From contig JAQFVV010000043.1 in the NCBI GenBank assembly GCA_028023455.1, positions 788,001 through 852,000 of the forward strand: a DNA stretch of 64,000 bases, in the 5' to 3' direction. The notes under the pieces were generated by a model. The model did not search any database. It was not told where the DNA came from and saw only the letters and a program-made list of their open reading frames with translations. The translations under genes were made by a program, and so were the position numbers. This document shows positions 33,700 through 45,800 of the stretch, piece by piece (position 1 is the first letter of the stretch; the number at the start of each line of letters is the position of its first letter). Source of the DNA: Epiperipatus broadwayi (lineage: Eukaryota; Onychophora; Udeonychophora; Euonychophora; Peripatidae).

Positions 33700-34564
33700 C
33701 ATAACCCAATACCTATGGTCTGGGGTGAAAAAATCAACTAACCCAATCACAAATTGACCATTACTACAAAGCTCCATGTAGGATTGTAGATGTTTCATCT
33801 CTGTTTCTGATGGCCTGAAGTTTTTCCAGAAGTAATTTCTTATGGTCAAGCAAGGTGTGGCCATAAATGAGAGTGCACCTAGTTGACCAATAGACAAACA
33901 GCAGAAAGGTTATGATTCTTATGGACAGAAAGATCCCATTAGATATGGTAGAAATCAGTCTGGTAAGGAGAGGCACTCTGGTTTTGTATATGGATGCGAT
34001 AAAGACTCTGTCCCATTGGAGTGAGGTACAATGGCTCAGAATATGTATCACTGTGTCATCATCCTGTTTACATAAAGGGCAGACTGGGCCCAAGCATGAG
34101 AACCCTCTATGATAGACCAGAAAATGACAAGTGGGCAGAGCATTCAGGTTTATTTTAATCAAAAAATCTAAAAATTTCAGCTCTAGATGCCACCGTTTAA
34201 ACTTTTTAATAATTGAATAATTGGGAAGGATTAGCAGTGATGGTATTGGGGGGTTTTTCTTCATTAATTAGATGGTATGCATCCCAGTACTTAATTTTCT
34301 GTGAGTTAACCTGATTAGGTAGAGGGATAAATTTTGCAATAAGGATGACAACCAACCCTTCACGGGAGGAGGAGGAGTGTCAGTAGGACAGACAGAAATG
34401 AAGCATGATGCTTCCAGGAAACAGAAAGATAGGTTAAGGATAGTGTTATGTGTACACTAGAAACAAAAGATTATAACAGAGTGCAATGACAGCCCATTGA
34501 GTTTTGTGTGCCTATGGAGGCCCCTCAGTCTGATGGCCACAGTCTTGCTGTATGGAGTTTTGTC
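33700..34564 (-). pseudogene. Non-LTR retrotransposon ORF2 C-terminus relic
   Basis: A minus-strand frame of 166 codons (33764-34264) contains LNALPTCHFLVYHRGF followed by a zinc-knuckle CPLCKQDDDTVIHILSHC (C-x2-C-x8-H-x4-C) and hydrophobic sequence, the usual C-terminal region after the reverse transcriptase in many LINEs. The same frame continues upstream past one stop (PTDTPPPPVKGWLSSLL, then KTVAIRLRGLHRHTKL) to about 34564. RT palm and endonuclease are absent. It is a different family from the RTE-like copies. Strand matches HYDIN, but it lies inside an intron. Confidence 0.75.
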
Positions 34565-34639
34565 TGTTTAAGTCTGCAATTTCCAAAATATTACTGAAAA
34601 TTTTCAATCATGTGGTATAATTTTATCATTTAGACTCAT

Positions 34640-35110
34640 ATAGTTTTATCAACAATTTTTCTGTTACTCATCTGCGTCTTTTAAAATATCAATAATAATT
34701 TCATCATTTCCTGGAGCTTTTTCATTCTTTATAAATTTTTCTGCACATCTCACTTCTTTATTTATAATGTTTGGCAATTCAGAAGATATAATAATTGTAG
34801 GGATATTTTGTTTTTTTATTATTATTGTTATTATTATCATTATTATTATTATTGTTGTTGTTGTTGAAACTTTTATTCTCTTTTATAAATTTTATTGGGA
34901 ATTTCTAATTATATTTTTTATATCACTATTAATTTTTTGTTTTGTTATTTTATAGAACTCCAGATAGTCAATTATTCTTTAAGATCGTTTTAAAATATGT
35001 TCATATATCTTTTTTTAAATACATTGCTTGTCATAATTGAAACCTTATTAATAAATTGCTGCTTTTTGTATTAATCATTTTTCTTGCAGTTTTTAATAGA
35101 GTATTAATTA
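34640..35110 (-). pseudogene. RTE/BovB-like LINE relic, minus strand
   Basis: The minus strand translates in pieces to IINKEVRCAEKFIKNEKAPG followed by NDEIIIDILKDA, the linker ahead of the RT palm in the same family as 4690-6890 (compare APGNVDLQLI there). It includes an A/T microsatellite with GTT repeats (34830-34866). Decayed, with no intact frame. Confidence 0.7.
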
Positions 35111-35682
35111 TCTTATTAACGATTTCAATTAAGATTGAACCGCGTTCATAGCAAGTTTGTAGGTGGTTCCATCTTAATTGAGATTATGAATAAGATAACT
35201 AATACTGTATAAAAATGTGCAAAAAAATGGCTGATACAAAAAAGCAACAATTTATTAGTAAGGTTTCAAAAGTAATGATATTAGTGCTGTAAATTCTAAT
35301 GGTCTGTTGTTATTAAATTTTTGGACAACATATTCACATAACACCTTATTTGGACAAAAATATGCAAAAGAAATTCATATTATAGGAGTAGGCAGGTTGA
35401 TAGATTGATATGATAATTGGATTTAAAAAGCAGATCTTATTCCAATCATATTCGCAAGTAAATTAATGTTTGTTTTTAAAAGATTCTACTATATATGAAA
35501 TTTCAATATCTATTAAATATTAAAATCATTAATTTGAATATTCAGAATTTTCATGTTACTGAGACACAGAACTCGAGTCACTACTAATTGATATATTTTA
35601 AAGTTCACTAAAAACAAGACTCACGACTAGTTTCAAAACAATGATCTTATTATTAATAGTTTGAATAAAAGTGAACATGTCA

Positions 35683-35785
35683 AGCATTGGTAGCCAAGAG
35701 GTCAGTGCAGCCGCCTTGCAAGCAAGCAGTTGCTTGCAGGCAGTTGTCGCGGGTTCGCTTCCCGGCCGATGCTTTGACATATGGG
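35683..35785 (+). mobile_element. tRNA-derived SINE head, copy 2
   Basis: TTGGTAGCCAAGAGGTCAGT (A box) and CGCGGGTTCGCTTCCCGGCC (B box) match the SINE at 15285-15370. Between them a GCAAGCAGTTGCTTGCAGGC segment has been duplicated, lengthening the A-B spacing. Ends GATGCTTTGACATATG. Confidence 0.82.
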
Positions 35786-36189
35786 AAAAAAAGTGAACAT
35801 AGGGCATTTTCTGCCTGGCAGAATAATATGGAATTTTGTAATAAAAATTATAAAAGCAAAGGTTCAATGATTGACAAGAAAACTTAAAGATGATTGACAG
35901 ATTAAAATTTCAAAAAAGATATTGAAATTTGCGATCATAGTCACTTTAAATCCTTTTTCTTGATGCATTTAAAAGCAAAATAAGATCTGAGAAATGGTGT
36001 CACAATCTTATTAAATTCAGCTTTTATACAATGTCAATGATATTTTGAACAGATAGAAGGAGTATTTTGATCAGTTCATGAATAATAAGAATAGAAATGA
36101 TGGCTTTAAATGATATATACATTTTTTCTACCTATTTAGATTTGAAAAAGAAAAATTCACAACACAAACAATAACAATGATCAAATTAT

Positions 36190-36415
36190 AAACCCTATCT
36201 ACCTACTCATCCAATATCCCCAGACTAGTTCACTTGCCTCATCAGTGAGAGTTTGATTGTTCATCAGTGAGGAGTTTGGATCTCATCTAGATGAGGTCTC
36301 AGATCACCCTCACTGATGACCACAACAAAGTCTGGGATATTGATGGAGATTAGATAATTCACACTCTGATCCATTGATTACTCTGTTACAGCAAACTGAT
36401 AGAGTTTGCTGTTTA
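36190..36415. mobile_element. Rearranged family-1 hammerhead foldback
   Basis: CTACTCATCCAATATCCCCA...CATCAGTGAG is followed by its inverted counterpart CCTCACTGATGACCACAACA...GTCTGGGATATTGATG and GATCCATTGATTACTCTG. Both ribozyme cores are damaged in stem II or GAAA. ATCTCATCTAGATGAGGT marks the palindrome centre. Confidence 0.7.
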
Positions 36416-36489
36416 TCAACAATTAATAATAAATCAATATTTAGATTTGGACAAAATATTTAGCTTAGTGAAGTCAAAACCCTTAAAAA

Positions 36490-37110
36490 TGAAACAACTT
36501 CAATTTCTTGAGGAAATATTTGGAAAAATTTGAAAATATGGTGGTGACATTTTAGCTTCAAAAGTATTCGTGTTTTTTTTTTTTAAGAAACATATGGATT
36601 CATGGTGTTGTGCCAATGGGTTTTAAGGATGCTTATATTGTTCCAATTTTTAAAAATAAAAGAAATAGATCAAGATTTCAGTAATTATCATGGAATATTA
36701 TTATTATACACTGTAGGATTTTATTAAATGATTGCTTCCAGTCTTAGATTAATAGCTTCCAGAAACTCAATACAGTTTTTGTAAATGTTTTAGTTGCCAG
36801 AAAAATGGAATAAAAATATCAGCACTAATGAGTATTTTATTTTATTAATTTGGGCAAGTCTTTTGATTCAAATAATTGACCAGGTGTAGGACACTTTTAG
36901 AAAATACTTAGTCACCACAAAAATGTATTCATATTATACAACTTATGTATAATAGATTTACAGAAAATGTAGATTCAAGGCATTCAACATGAAAACTGGT
37001 ATTAACAGAAATGATTACTTATTCCAATATTATTTTTGATTTTTATGGCAGTGATATTGAGAATTGTTTACAGGTAACTTAATGAATGAGAGATTAAGAT
37101 GGGTAATAGG
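36490..37110 (+). pseudogene. LINE reverse transcriptase relic, third family
   Basis: The plus strand translates near 36594-36670 to WIHGVVPMGFKDAYIVPIFK, then NKRNR, which is the start of the RT domain in many CR1/Jockey/L2-type LINEs (pattern P-x-x-F-K-D-A-x-I-V-P-I-x-K). Later fragments include FINLGKSFDSNN (first Asp motif region) near 36850. Numerous stops; no intact frame. Confidence 0.65.
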
Positions 37111-37419
37111 TCTGACGGTGGGTTTTGAAGCAAAAAAAAAACCAACTTGATTTCCGGATTTAGAGGGCTAATAATTGTCCTATTTTGCCAGCTCAAAAAA
37201 CAATCTATCAAAGGTACTGCACACGTTCAAAAATTCTAAAATATTTATCATGTGATGAGAAAATAATCCTTTGTAACTTTATCTTGAATAGTTATCAACT
37301 TGAGAATCTAAACCAAATAAATATCTTGTTGCTTTCTAAGTGGAACCTATAGAGATAAAGAACAAATGTCAATATATTTTTATATTGGACTATTTCCATC
37401 ATCTAATATGCATATTGAA

Positions 37420-38062
37420 TGTTTTTAGAAAAAATTAACTTATATTGCAAATACATTTAACTGTTTGTAATAACACATCAAACAGGTTAGTATATGCACA
37501 ATGTTTCAAGAGATATTCTCCCCTCTTCTTCAGATGTTGCTGGCCTGACCAATGACAGTACTAGCATGGGATTCAAACCTTGGTTCTTAGATTCTTGAAT
37601 TTTTTAAGGTAATGCTCTAACCAACTGAGCCATCCTGCCAAAGGCAACAGTCAGTAGAAATTTCATACACTTATCTATGAGGTTTCTCCTGATTTCTCCA
37701 CTTTTTCCTAAGAGCAAAAGTTGATTAGTGTTTTTTATACATTATGTATAGTCACACTAGGTTGGCTTATGCGATTTTTTTTGCCATTATCATATGAGCA
37801 GCTCATATGACAATGGCAAAAAATCCCATAGGCCAACCTAGTGTGACTATACAAAATTCATTACTCAAGAATCTAAGAGTTCAGGTTCGAATCCTATACT
37901 AGTACTGTCACTGGCCAGGCCAGCAACACCTGAAGAAGAGGGAAGAATAATATTTCTCGGAACATTGTGCAGATACTAACCTGTTTATGTGCTATTACTA
38001 CCAGTTGAATGTATTTGGAATATTTAAATAAAGTTAAAATTTTCTAAAGACATTCAATATTC
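37420..38062. mobile_element. Head-to-head tRNA-derived SINE pair around a palindrome
   Basis: The minus-strand half (about 37420-37650) has the A box TGGCTCAGTTGGTTAGAGC (complement at 37616-37634) and B box GGTTTGAATCCCA. The plus-strand half (about 37855-38062) has GGTTCGAATCCTATACTAGT. Both carry a CTGAAGAAGA/TCTTCTTCAG block and an end in AACTGG(T)-ATGTATTTG. The central palindrome at 37745-37852 (arms TATAGTCACACTAGGTTGGC / GCCAACCTAGTGTGACTATA) meets at CATATGAGCAGCTCATATG. The whole can fold back on itself. Confidence 0.85.
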
Positions 38063-39370
38063 ATATTAGATGATAAAATTACAACTAGAACATCATCATC
38101 ACAAACCTTCAGGAAAGCACTAAATATAAATATACTTTTGTTCCTTTTATCACATTAGGGAATTTTCAACTCAGGAAAGTAAATACTGCAATAAGATAGA
38201 GTTGTTATTTTACCTAATTCATTAAATGGAAGTAAAACTTACACACATCACCAATACACATAAAAGCATTAGAAAATTTTTATTTAAGGGCTCTAAAATT
38301 TAAAAATAGAATGACCAAATCATATAATCAACTTGCTACATGTGCTACGATGAAGTCTGCTATTGCATTTGAGAATAGTTTTAATGGGATGAATAGTCCC
38401 AATTTATATTATAAGGATTATCTAAGGATATTCCAAAGAAGTTCAATGTCGACTGTTGCATAAGAAAGATATGGTGGAAGAAAGAACACACCCAGAAAGC
38501 TACTATTAATCATAGTGTTGAAGTATTCAGAAAAAGGTTTTTTGGATATATTCAAAAATAGCATCCAAAATATCAAATAAACAGAAAAATGGATTAGTTA
38601 TATTTTAAATGTGGACATATTTGCAATTCATAGATTGGTTTTGTATAGTCTTTATAAATCTCATATCTAAAGTAGTCATTTTTTCTCTTGGAGCCCCAAT
38701 GGCCTGTTTGTGAGTATCTGCCCTTGATGACGATGATAATTGAAGATATTCTGTTTCAAATATAAATTAATATGGAATTCTCAATTAAAAAATTGTCTTC
38801 ATTGAATGGTTTGATATTTATCAATTTCAAAAAGTACGCAGCTACTATTCATTCCTGTTGTAAGATCACATACACTGTTTTTAATTAAAAATGGCACATA
38901 TGATCTTTTGAAGTATTACATAATTAAGTAAAAAATAAATAGGTAGTAGCAACTATTTTTGTAGATATATTAAGAAAATGGAATTGCAGAGTAATGTCAC
39001 ATTCTCATGTTCTATTTAATGCCCTTATGATTTCTTACTACACATCATTCACAAATTTCAGCCATATTAATGGAAGTGAATAAATAATTCCTTAATAAAA
39101 AATAAATCTAAATATAATAATATAGAGCAGGGTATACATCAGTAAATGTTATGAAATTTTTGGTGATTAAAATATCCCTAAAATAACTTTAGAATAATAA
39201 GTGAATTATAAAAAAAATACTTTATATTTTCTTAGCTGAATTCAGTTTTAGAAATAATGTTATAGCAATGCTGTGAATTTGTTTTGTTCTTGGGTGTTTA
39301 TTAGAGTTTAGAAGTATATATAATTTCTAAACATCACATGATCACCATCTCTTATGCTAGCACATAACAG
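38063..39370. other. HYDIN intron, faint retroelement debris
   Basis: AT-rich. 38260-38620 has short pieces reminiscent of LINE C-terminal sequence on the plus strand (KDYLRIFQRSSM, ERYGGRKNTP), but too little to classify. No exon. Confidence 0.35.
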
Positions 39371-39478
39371 TTATTTAACAGGCAAAACTCTCCATACAGT
39401 AGTGCCACCCTGTGCCAACCAGAGTAATCAATGGATGCCAGAAGGCTTGTGCATAAAATTCCCATCTAGTACTGCCTA

Positions 39479-39545
39479 CTCATCCAATATCTCCAGACTA
39501 GTTTCTGGCTTGTGGCCTTCATCAGTGAGGAGCTTTGTATATGAA
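39479..39545 (-). ncRNA. Type I hammerhead ribozyme, family 1
   Basis: Minus strand: CTGATGA, stem II GGC-CACAA-GCC, GAAA, ACTAGT, C17. Stem I inner CCTCA/TGGAG (one C-A mismatch) and outer ATACAA/TTGGAT weakened. Stem II has the GGC/GCC version. Confidence 0.7.
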
Positions 39546-39921
39546 AGTACTGCACCTAGATCTTAGGATCTAATGCAACCCTCCAGCAGCCACCTTTTAT
39601 CTCTATGTAACTACAAAACTATGCGAATGAAATTGAAAACACAATAATATTTTTAATTTAAGCTCAATAGCTTATATGGTCATATGGGTCTGAACTCAGT
39701 TCAGAACCCATACATTTTGGTGTCCTTGGCTCTCATCATCTCTTATGCTAGCACATAACTGTTATTAAACAGGCAAAACTCTCCATACAGTATATAAGCT
39801 ATTGAGCTTAGAATGAAAATATTATTGTGTTTTCAATTTCATTCTCATAGTTGTGTAATTAAGTAGAGATAAAAGGTGGCTGCTGGAGGGTTGCATTAGA
39901 TCCTAAGATCTAGGTGCAGTG

Positions 39922-39990
39922 CTCTCAGATACAAAGCTCTTCACTGATGAAGGCCACAAGCCAAAAACTAGTCTGGGAATATTGTATGAG
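39922..39990 (+). ncRNA. Degenerate hammerhead ribozyme, family 1
   Basis: CTGATGA at 39944-39950 and stem II GGC-CACAA-GCC, but AAAA replaces GAAA (G12 lost). ACTAGTC and TGGGAATATTG follow. Predicted inactive. Confidence 0.65.
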
Positions 39991-40089
39991 TAGGCACTAG
40001 ATGGGGATTTTATGCACAAGCCTTCTGGCATCCATTGGTTAATCTGGTTGGCACAGAGTGGTACTACTGTATGGAGAGTTTTGCCTATA

Positions 40090-41250
40090 TATAATTTCAT
40101 GAAAGATTAGTTGCAGCAATCTTAGTTTTAATCTGATCCAGAATATAATTATGAAAGCATTGTGTGCCTACTGCATCAAACTTATCGAAACACTGACAGC
40201 ATTTTTATAAAGATCTTAATGATAAAAGAGAACCGCAGATAAGATGGTAATTTAATGAATTTGCATGATGCTTGAATTTGCATCTATCCTATTTAAAAAA
40301 AGAAATTGTCCGCGATATCTATTTTATTTTATAAACATATAGCAACATATTTTCTTATCACGAATTTATTTCATACTTTATATATATAAATTACTACATA
40401 GAGACATGCCTATATTTGAATTCTTTACTGTTTATAAACTGACAAAATTTGATATATACCACTGACATATCTCATTATAAAATAAAATATAAAATGACTT
40501 TTATAATGTAATCATGCTTCGAGTTTGTATTTAATTGAATTAATGATTACTAAAATATGTGTTGCTGAAAAGCTGATCAAGTCTTCCATAATCTAATATT
40601 GGAAAGCTAAATACCTTTATATGTATACTATAGGTTATTGTCAAATGTAGAAAACGCATAAACACAAATCTAATATTGAATTACAGAATATTAACCAAAC
40701 ACGCAAAGTTTAAAATTAAGTTCGAATTACAAATGTAGAAAAATAAATTTTACCTTTAATAAGTAAAAAGCATATTCAATAATGGAGTTTTTTGATATTA
40801 TAAGTAGTAATTCATTATTTTTATTCTTCTTTAGACCCATAAATATCAGAAAATAGTAAAAGATACTAATGTGACTTATGGTATTTTTTTTAATGCGAAG
40901 CATTGGATTTTGCATTTCCACATCTAGAATTTGCATTTTTATATTACCCAATCCAATAATCTGAGATTAACAAATGCGACATAGTTTTAAATTTATACTA
41001 GTTTTTTTATACAGCATTTTAGGTTCAACACTAATCTAATAACTATATAATTTAATGAATTATGGTTTATAATAATCATAGGTTCCTTCAAGTTTTTGGT
41101 AATAATGATAATATACTGTATATCAAAGTATGACATGGCTTCCTTTGCTCTCATTTCTTATAAAGCCAATCTTGATAAATCCAACTTAATTTGACTATAA
41201 TTAAATAATACATAAAATTTCTAATCATTTATGCAATTTTAAATTTAATT
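40090..41250. other. HYDIN intron, nothing recognised
   Basis: AT-rich sequence immediately downstream (on the minus strand) of the HYDIN exon at 41296-41459. No repeats or coding signal beyond short chance frames. Confidence 0.4.
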
Positions 41251-41295
41251 TTGCATTTCAGTATTATACGAACTATTATATATGCTTGGACTTAC

Positions 41296-41459
41296 CCTGG
41301 GGCAGTCAAAATAGTCATGGGAAGCTTATCACTATATGAAGTTAGGGGTTTCTGCAAATCCCGACTTTTTTTACTTTCTTTTTTCTTAAATACTCTGCTT
41401 GATTTACGTATTACAGATTTTTCTGTGGTATCTGATTCCCCAGCACTGTCCACTGCAAT
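41296..41459 (-). CDS. HYDIN: HYDIN internal exon (most upstream exon in window)
   Basis: Read on the minus strand, this exon has an acceptor ending in AACTAG and a strong GTAAGT-type donor. It encodes 54 codons plus two bases, starting IAVDSAGESDTTEKS and ending LPMTILTAPG. The middle is polar and lysine/arginine-rich (RKSSRVFKKKESKKSRD), so it is probably a linker between ASH-type beta domains and is not recognisable alone. I assign it to HYDIN because it lies upstream on the same strand, and its leftover GG is completed by the first C of the exon at 30838 to give GGC (Gly), keeping the frame open. A second AG seven bases into the exon could be an alternative acceptor. The next upstream exon is not in the window, so the preceding intron exceeds 22 kb. 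Confidence 0.75.
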
Positions 41460-41869
41460 CTAGTTAAAATAATTCAAAACTTAGAAATACAATCTCTAAT
41501 CAACAAACCAAATTTGTAAGCAACAGTAATAAGAATAATAAAACTATTTTATTTCTAAATGTGTGTATCCATAATTATAGAAGTACCTTTAAAAAAACTG
41601 GTTTTAAATTACCTAATAAATATCCTTTTTTTTTCTGTGTATAAACATGTAAAAGAAAAATCTCAGTGATCCTAAATTTATTCAAGTATAGAATTCCTAA
41701 TTAATAAAAACTTCTTCAATAGTATTTATTAAGGTATAACATTCTTAACGCAATGTGCAATTAAACTAAACGTATTCATATAAAAGAAATACACCACCAA
41801 AATTATAAATTTAAATAAATTTTATAAAATCAATATATAATAATTATATATGTATATATCATTAAAAGC

Positions 41870-42035
41870 CAGTCAACACTTAGACAATCCCAATATCAAT
41901 AACAATCAACAATTTCAAACTGTTGTCAAGGCAACCTCCTTTTAATAATATCATTAAAAACACTTAGACAATTCCAAGATCAATAACAATCAACAATTCG
42001 AAACTGTTGTCAAGGCAACCTTTAACAATAAAAGT
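41870..42035. repeat. Duplicated GTTGTCAAGGCAACC repeat, copy 2 (inverted)
   Basis: The block ATCAATAACAATCAACAATT...AAACTGTTGTCAAGGCAACC occurs twice (about 41890-41938 and 41968-42020) and is the inverted relative of 19978-20112. Noncoding. Confidence 0.8.
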
Positions 42036-42224
42036 GGAATCATTTTTGCTAATGTGAGACTGCCATAGACAATATACACTAAATTTAAATTAAAGTTTGC
42101 CAATATATTTGACTTTTAAAATAAAATATTTTATTAATTAAATAATGAATTTTTATATATTGAATGGCACTCACTTATCTCCATATGAATAAAAACTACT
42201 ATTAAACAAAATCAGAAAAATGTG

Positions 42225-42600
42225 TAATAGAAGAGCAATACAGAGACTTCAGATCACTCAAAGAAGTATGGAGAGAAGCATGTTAGGAATAACAAGAAGA
42301 GATCAAAAATGCAATATATAGATAAGAGAACAAACAGGTGTTACTGACCTCATTGAAAAAATTAAAAGACTGAAGTGGAGTTGGGCTGAACATAATGCTA
42401 GAAGAAATGATAATAGATGGACAATTGAAATCTTAAACTGAATTCCAAAAGATTGTAAAAGAGCCAGAAAGAGACCACATGTGAGGTGGAAAGATGAAAT
42501 AAGAAAGTGGGCAGGGGTGATGTACAGAAGAGAAGCTAAAGGTCGGTGAAGATGGATTGAACTTGGAGAGCCTGCAGTGGATTGATAATGGTTGTTGATG
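42225..42600 (+). pseudogene. RTE/BovB-like LINE 3' end
   Basis: Closely matches the 3' end of the copy at 2356-3716 (3345-3716): AATAGAAGAGCAATACAGAG, then pieces translating to RLKWSWAEHNARRNDNRWT and RPHVRWKDEIRK, ending in the TGATGATGATGAT tail. Only the C-terminal end is kept, a typical 5'-truncated insertion. It abuts the 5-kb repeat at 42868. Confidence 0.8.
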
Positions 42601-42867
42601 ATGATGATATAATTTTTAAATAATAAAATTTTTCATTATTCTAATTTTACAATAAATGCATATATCTAATAATTTAATAATCATTATCGATTCATTTGGT
42701 CTATAGTTTTCTATTACTGTCTATAACTCACCAGAAATACAAACTTAAATATTATAGAGACCTCTATTAATAAAGCATCAAACTAACGGAATATAATAAT
42801 AAAGTATTATTTTTGCTTTTATATCATTGATTGTTAATAGACTATATATGCATCTGTATATATATAT

Positions 42868-45800
42868 TGTGCCCTTTTCTATAGATCAGTAATAGTTTAT
42901 AACAGTCAATTACTAAAAATTTTAAATTTTAGAATATGTTCTTTTAATACATTAATTATATTAAGTCAATTATATGTTTAAAGCACAATTTGAAGCTAAA
43001 GAGAATACGTAGTATAAAATCATTTAAAAATTTATGTAAAGCTTAAAATATTGTTGCATATGGTTGTAAAAGCTGGCCATATTAAATAACACAGCTATAA
43101 AAATTAAAAGTATATTTAAAAATTTGATTTTAATAGTTTAAAACTTATAGTTAATAAATGCTATGTTTAAATTTATAATTATATTTAATAAGCAAAAATT
43201 AATATCGTACATTTTAAAAATAAACTTTATGATGGTGAAAATTGTATTTAATTCTATATTTTTAAAATTATTCTTCCAAATTTTTTATAATTATTTTATA
43301 TAATATAATAAGTGTATCAATTTTATAAAACTGGGCAGAGAAATAGATTAAAAATCGTCTGTCAGAGTTATTAATCATGTGACTTGTATATTACATACAT
43401 TCTCACACACGCTTGTTTGAGTTAATAATAAAGTTTAAAATATTTTAAAAGTTATATTATAGAATTGGATAGAATTATTGCCTATCATAAAAGTAAATAG
43501 TATTAAACATTAAGTTAACTATCGTATGTAATGTTTTAAGTAATGTAATAAAGACGAATACATTCATAATATAAAAATTAAATATTTTATTTAAATAAAA
43601 ATAGATAAATTGAATATTAAGAAATGGAATAAGTTATTAAATGTTATTTTAAAAGTTATTTTAAAAGATTAAATAATTTAAATAAAGTTATAATTGAATT
43701 AAAAGTGGTATTTTAAATAATATTTTAGGTTCATTACGTCACGATTTCTAATTTTGAAATTTAATTCTACTATAAACTAAAAATATGTAAATTTGTTCTC
43801 AAGCTAAAGTAAGAATTAACTAATAGGAATAGGTATTCTTACAGACTATAAATATATCAGTAACTAAGTAATCGAGGGAGATTAATAATGTATTGAAACC
43901 AGAGAAAGGTAAATTATAGCTATCAAGAGATAGTATTTATTTTTTAAATCTTTTATTTAGTCAATTTTTTTTTTAGTACTTTCTTATCGTTTTATTTGCA
44001 AAAAAACTAATTGATAATTTTTAAAAGTTTTTTTTTTTGCAAAAGAGAGTTTTAAAATATAATAATTTAGAAACTTCATGGAAATGATTTTCTAATTTTT
44101 AAAGTACTTACCAGTCGTGTTTTATCTAAAAGTTTAACCTAAGCTTCGCAATAAAAATGGATATACTACGAAATAAAATGCATATAAATTGTAATACTGT
44201 AAAAATATTTGAAATATTTATTGATACAGCTTTATTAATATTTAACCGAAGAACTGTTTTGGTACATAAAAAACCCACAGCTCGGACATTATACGGAGTC
44301 TAAAAAATGTATTGAAACATATTATTTATAAGTTTATCCAAGATTTATTTTTAAATAGTAATAAGACAATTATATTTCATGAATTATTTTATAGAATATT
44401 ATGTTCAAAGGAGTAAAGTGTTATATACTTTCTGAAGGTGGCATTTTTAAAAGTGTTTTCAAGAACTAAATAAAGAGCCCAAGAAAATATGTTACAGAAG
44501 CGTTTTGATATTAAAATATCCGTTCTTCGAATTATTTAAAATGTATTTGGAAAAGATTTGTTCAAAAGTACTTGAAGTTTTTATTTTAAAAGAGATTTAT
44601 AAAAAATACCAAATGAAAGTTTAAATGTATCAAGAAGGAAACATAGATAAAAAGTGAACACATAGATGAATAAAAAGATGGATCCATGGAAATACAAATA
44701 GTACTTAAAAGTTTATGGAATATTTTTTTAAAGTTAAATTAGATGGATTGATGCATCGGATACACAGAGAATATTGGTAGAGAAGATTAAGAAGCTTCAC
44801 GGGATTAATTAATATTATGATTTAATAATTATCATCCTAAATACTAAAACCAAGGATTATTTTCTATAAATTTTATTAAATGGATTAATAATTATTTTAT
44901 TTTAAACTTTAACGCTTGGAGGAGAACATTTTTGGAAAACTCTAGAGAAAATAATAAGCATTTTGGACTTATCAGGAACTATCGTCAAAAAAATATGTAA
45001 TTATAGTTTTGATTGTTTTTATTTTGTTAACCTAGCTTAAATCTAAATTTTTTTTATATAAGATTAGGAAAAACATAAAAACATTAATTTATTAATATTA
45101 AAATTTTATAATATAACAATCTAATAATTTAGCTAAAAATATTTTAATATAAAGTGTATGGGTGTGATTTTTTTTTTTATATCTGCAATGCTCAAGTGGA
45201 TAAACGAAGCCTACTGAACATGATGACTAGATAAAGGTTATTGGTAATAATAATTATTGATAATTTATAATGTATATATTTTTTTGTTTTCTTTAGATCA
45301 TCCATAAACTGGAAGAATGAAGTGTAAAAGTTTTTTTTTACTTATATGTAATGCATTTCATACAACATTTTAAAAAACATTATGAGATAGGATTGATTTG
45401 AAAATATGCATACGACAATTTTTTTTTTTTTTTATTAGTGATATAATCCAACATAACAAATAATTATGTGATTCTTTTAAAATTTTCATGTTATAGGATA
45501 TTCAAATATTGTCTAAGTAGATTGTATATGATTAAACATACAGAGCAATGAAGTAAGCAACTTTTCTTATGGAATAGTAAGATTGTTTAACTATTAATGA
45601 ATTTTATTTATTGTTTTGTAAATGCAGATAGTTATTTATCAATGTAAGATGTAGAAAAAATCTTGAGAAATAATGTTGAGATAGTGGCTTAATAGTACTT
45701 AGTGAACAGAAAACCAAGAGGATGTTTTAAGAAATAGGATGTTATAAGGAATGGAAATAATATTTAGTTTGTATGTGAATATCAACATAGTTAACAAAGC

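Larger units (their letters stand above)
39374..40087. mobile_element. Head-to-head family-1 hammerhead pair
   Basis: The left unit starts AGGCAAAACTCTCCATACAG (39380) with its ribozyme on the minus strand. The right unit runs the other way and ends CTGTATGGAGAGTTTTGCCT (40067-40086). A third internal end, AGGCAAAACTCTCCATACAG, at 39770 marks the junction. The body between the ribozyme and the far end matches the 466-bp units at 58.9-60.8 kb. Confidence 0.9.

Noticed and set aside
34767-34955. 62-codon isoleucine/valine-rich frame
   Set aside because: Generated by the ATT/GTT microsatellite in the LINE relic; composition only.
15285-35785. tRNA genes at the two SINE heads
   Set aside because: A and B boxes are present but acceptor and anticodon arms do not pair into a cloverleaf, and both are followed by the same SINE-type sequence.
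41251-41463. 70-codon plus-strand open frame
   Set aside because: It is the antisense shadow of the HYDIN exon at 41296-41459, which has proper splice sites on the minus strand.
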